16,402 nt of DNA from Mogibacterium sp. (GTDB lineage Bacteria; Bacillota; Clostridia; Peptostreptococcales; Anaerovoracaceae): assembly GCA_017434685.1 (NCBI GenBank), contig JAFREV010000135.1, forward strand, positions 1 to 16,402. The letters are read 5' to 3'. This document shows, piece after piece, positions 14,994 through 16,402 of this stretch. A program made the translations under genes and the position numbers. Numbering within the stretch: position 1 is the stretch's first letter; every line of letters starts with the position of its first letter. The notes under the pieces are model-generated. The model saw only the letters and a list, made by a program, of their open reading frames with translations, had not been told where the DNA came from and made no database searches.

Positions 14994-15022
14994 ATGATAA
15001 CATTGTGAAGATTGTGTGTCAA
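14994..15022 (-). promoter_or_regulatory. Promoter of the liv operon
   Basis: Minus strand TTGACA (15022-15017), 17-nt spacer, TATCAT (14999-14994): a perfect -35 and a 5/6 -10. The start site is expected near 14987, about 22 nt before the leader peptide. Confidence 0.82.
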
Positions 15023-15048
15023 CACTTTTTGTGAAAAAACTCAAATTT

Positions 15049-15077
15049 TTTACATCTTTTTGTGTTCACGACATAAT
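15049..15077 (+). promoter_or_regulatory. Upstream plus-strand promoter, divergent from liv
   Basis: TTTACA (15049-15054), 17-nt spacer, CATAAT (15072-15077). The predicted start at about 15084 falls within a few bases of the left arm of the structured element. The -35 boxes of this and the liv promoter are only about 27 bp apart, back to back, in a very AT-rich stretch. Confidence 0.6.
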
Positions 15078-15083
15078 TATTAT

Positions 15084-15298
15084 AAAGACGAGAAGAAGTC
15101 ATCACACTCACCTCGACGCCTCCCTCGATGGACATTGCATCCTTTCTCCGCTCGGCCTTGCGGGGCCGCTCTCATCTGAACTTCTTTTTGTTTAGAGGAA
15201 GCTTCAGCTTCGCAGCGCCAGCCGCTCGTCTCTCGCTACGACGGTGCAGCTGTCTCATCTCACTCGGAAGTCTCGTCTCGTGTGTGACTTCTTCTCGC
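15084..15298 (+). ncRNA. Candidate structured non-coding RNA or leader RNA upstream of the phosphoribosyltransferase gene
   Basis: The ends pair: 15089-15101 with 15285-15297 (13 bp, no mismatch), a one-base bulge, then 15103-15107 with 15280-15284. Pairing continues with loops: 15115-15118/15274-15277, 15127-15133/15252-15259 and 15136-15141/15243-15248. Inside lie smaller hairpins CGGCC/GGCCG (15153-15168), TCTGAAC/GTTTAGA (15175-15196) and GAAGC/GCTTC (15198-15211). The plus strand is strongly pyrimidine-rich and no convincing gene is present on either strand. A promoter ends just before it and a second begins just after it. Size and closed ends are reminiscent of 6S-like or other large clostridial RNAs, but I do not recognise a family; a palindromic mobile element is the alternative. 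Confidence 0.45.
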
Positions 15299-15326
15299 TT
15301 TACATTTTCTTGTGCTTTGCTATAAT
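15299..15326 (+). promoter_or_regulatory. Promoter of the phosphoribosyltransferase gene
   Basis: TTTACA (15299-15304), 16-nt spacer, perfect TATAAT (15321-15326). The start is expected near 15333, about 30 nt before the ATG. It begins immediately after the right arm of the structured element. Confidence 0.78.
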
Positions 15327-15363
15327 TTCAGTGTACGTTTCGCATTGACGAAAGGAAGTTTTT

Positions 15364-15960
15364 ATGGATTACAAGATGACAATAGCCGGCCTCGAGAGAC
15401 ATCTGCCGCTTTGCAAAGTAACGGATGATCTTTATATCGCAGGCTTCATTATGTTCAACGACGTCGAGATTACCAAGGCAGTAGCCGCAGAGCTTCTGGC
15501 CAAGGCACCTGAGTTCGACGTACTCATCACAGCTGAGAGCAAGGGAATTCCTCTTCGCTACGAGATGGCACGCCAGTCCGCCAAACCATACATCGTCGCC
15601 AGAAAGGGAGCCAAGCTCTATATGCAGGATATAGCCAAGGTCGAAGTAAGATCTATCACAACGGACCACATCCAGACGCTCTGCCTCGGTAAAGACGAGA
15701 GAGATGTTATGGAAGGAAAGAAAATCCTCATCGTTGATGATGTAATAAGCACAGGAGATTCAATCAAGGCTCTCGAACAACTCGTAGAGACAGTCGGCGG
15801 AAATATCGTAGGCAAGTTCACAGTCCTCGCAGAGGGAGAAGCCGCAGACAGAGACGACATCGTCTATCTCGAATATCTGCCTCTCTTCAATCCTGACGGA
15901 ACACCGATAAAAGCCCACGAAGACAGAGAGACTCATCCGACAATGAGCAAATCTGAATAA
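15364..15960 (+). CDS. Adenine-phosphoribosyltransferase-like protein (type I PRTase)
   Basis: 198 residues. The PRPP-binding loop ILIVDDVISTGDSI (121-134) is the full type I motif. ITAESKGIPL (55-64) and ARKGAKLYM (79-87) match the adenine/xanthine PRTase group, and the ends DDLYIAGFIMFNDVE (21-35) and DIVYLEYLPLFNPDGT (165-180) are typical of a clostridial subfamily usually named apt-like. It would convert a purine base and PRPP to the nucleotide (salvage). Base specificity cannot be read from the sequence, and it could be a regulatory PRTase. AAAGGAAG lies about 5-6 nt before ATG 15364. It is the only plus-strand gene here and has its own promoter and double terminator, so it is probably monocistronic. 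Confidence 0.85.
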   Translation: MDYKMTIAGLERHLPLCKVTDDLYIAGFIMFNDVEITKAVAAELLAKAPEFDVLITAESKGIPLRYEMARQSAKPYIVARKGAKLYMQDIAKVEVRSITTDHIQTLCLGKDERDVMEGKKILIVDDVISTGDSIKALEQLVETVGGNIVGKFTVLAEGEAADRDDIVYLEYLPLFNPDGTPIKAHEDRETHPTMSKSE

Positions 15961-15981
15961 TTACAACAACAGGATAAGATA

Positions 15982-16027
15982 AAATACTTACCGAAAGACG
16001 CTTTAACTCCCTCGGCAAGTATTTTTT
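15982..16027 (+). terminator. Terminator-like hairpin 1 after the phosphoribosyltransferase gene
   Basis: AAATACTT-A-CCG (15982-15993) pairs with CGG-C-AAGTATTT (16013-16024) with one A/C mismatch and is followed by a T-run. Inside are a small hairpin AAAG-ACG-CTTT and an unpaired AACTCCCT. The minus strand also ends in TTTT after the stem, so it can serve the convergent sortase gene too. Confidence 0.8.
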
Positions 16028-16046
16028 CATCATCATTTTTCAAATT

Positions 16047-16090
16047 ATACTTACCGGAAGCCACTTCGACTCCCTCGGTAAGTATTTTTT
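16047..16090 (+). terminator. Terminator-like hairpin 2, a diverged copy of hairpin 1
   Basis: ATACTTACCG (16047-16056) pairs perfectly with CGGTAAGTAT (16076-16085), then six T. The inner hairpin is GAAG-CCA-CTTC and the unpaired GACTCCCT matches copy 1. It lies 6 nt from the sortase stop, so it sits between two convergent genes. Confidence 0.82.
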
Positions 16091-16096
16091 AGTGTT

Positions 16097-16402
16097 CTAT
16101 TCTTCGGGTTCAGTCTCGGCGTCCTCAACGCCTTCGGAATCCTCGTCAGCCCCGACATCGTCCGCCGGCTCTTCGGCATCATAGCTCATATCTATGTTTT
16201 CGCCTTCCCACGGCACCATCTTGCAGATTACCATGTACCGGGCATCCTTGTACTCGTAAGCACATGTGCTGAGTATTACTATCCTGTCCGTCGGCTCAAC
16301 CGCTACATCCGTAGTGTAGGTGGCAAGTTTGTTTACGGTGTCGAGGTAAACCTCTCTTCCGCCGATATCCTTGATATTGGTTGTATAGATGTTGCTGTCC
16401 GA
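16097..16402 (-). CDS. srtB: Class B sortase, C-terminal part (runs off the right edge)
   Basis: The last 101 residues of a sortase, a membrane-bound transpeptidase that attaches or assembles surface proteins. The catalytic cysteine is in ILSTC (visible residue 47) and the catalytic arginine is in YKDARY (residue 55); the spacing LSTC-AYEYKDAR is that of class B. The catalytic histidine lies beyond the window edge. After the fold ends (KMVPWEGE) comes an unusual acidic tail of about 30 residues rich in Glu and Asp. It is convergent with the phosphoribosyltransferase gene, sharing the double terminator. Pilus-type class C is less likely because there is no C-terminal membrane segment. Confidence 0.88.
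   Translation of the reverse strand, partial: SDSNIYTTNIKDIGGREVYLDTVNKLATYTTDVAVEPTDRIVILSTCAYEYKDARYMVICKMVPWEGENIDMSYDAEEPADDVGADEDSEGVEDAETEPEE

Noticed and set aside
15084..15298. T-box leader, purine riboswitch, RNase P or SRP RNA
   Set aside because: No T-box AGGGTGGNACCGCG motif, no purine-switch core, no SRP GGAAG-CAGC type motif and no RNase P conserved blocks could be found by eye.
15128..15325. A 65-codon plus-strand open frame inside the structured element, and a 28-codon basic minus-strand frame (MRQLHRRSERRA...) opposite it
   Set aside because: Neither has a good ribosome binding site, both have low-complexity composition caused by the pyrimidine/purine bias, and both lie in the strongly paired region; they are better explained by RNA or repeat structure.
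1..16402. CRISPR array, prophage, insertion sequence or defence island
   Set aside because: No regularly spaced repeats, transposase, integrase, capsid or recognised defence gene; gene content is ordinary chromosomal. The TelA-nuclease pairing is reported as a finding only because of its coupling.

Overview
The window looks like a chromosomal stretch of a Gram-positive, low-to-mid GC anaerobe of the class Clostridia (Firmicutes). The reasons are the WhiA/RapZ/PHP/MurB gene cluster, AGGAGG-type ribosome binding sites, MKK-type lipoprotein signals with LxxC lipoboxes, a class B sortase, an XpaC/TelA pair, and a phosphoribosyltransferase of a type I know from Clostridia. The family cannot be fixed from the sequence alone. 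Nearly all genes lie on the minus strand. No phage, insertion sequence, tRNA, rRNA or CRISPR array is visible.

Layout from left to right (minus-strand operons read right to left). (1) 1-4601: a housekeeping operon with a near-consensus promoter abutting murB, then a PHP phosphoesterase, rapZ, whiA, a tiny lipoprotein-like frame and an rRNA uracil-5 methyltransferase cut by the window edge. The gene usually found between rapZ and whiA (yvcK) is absent. (2) 4631-4751: a 121-bp imperfect palindrome separating two operons. (3) 4751-8805: an envelope-associated operon of an XpaC-like membrane protein, a TelA-family protein and a membrane-anchored extracellular-type nuclease whose start overlaps the telA stop. 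(4) 8839-9535: a monocistronic hypothetical lipoprotein sharing a 13-nt promoter element with operon 3. (5) 9553-15022: a complete branched-chain (or related) amino-acid ABC importer, livJ-livH-livM-livG-livF, preceded by a strong promoter and a 28-codon leader peptide that is half Leu/Ile/Val, followed by mutually exclusive GC-rich hairpins. This looks like a classical translation-coupled attenuator. (6) 15049-15960, plus strand: a divergent promoter, a roughly 215-nt region whose ends pair over a long stem (candidate structured RNA), a second promoter, and an adenine-phosphoribosyltransferase-like gene. (7) 15982-16090: two tandem near-identical terminator hairpins with a compensatory base-pair change, shared with the convergent C-terminal end of a class B sortase (16097-16402).

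The most interesting non-coding parts are the liv leader/attenuator and the structured element between the two divergent/tandem promoters at 15022-15326. The most interesting coding oddities are the out-of-phase mini-lipoprotein after whiA, the Walker A Lys-to-Arg change in RapZ, and the coupling of a nuclease to TelA/XpaC. All assignments come from reading sequence motifs; no database search was run.
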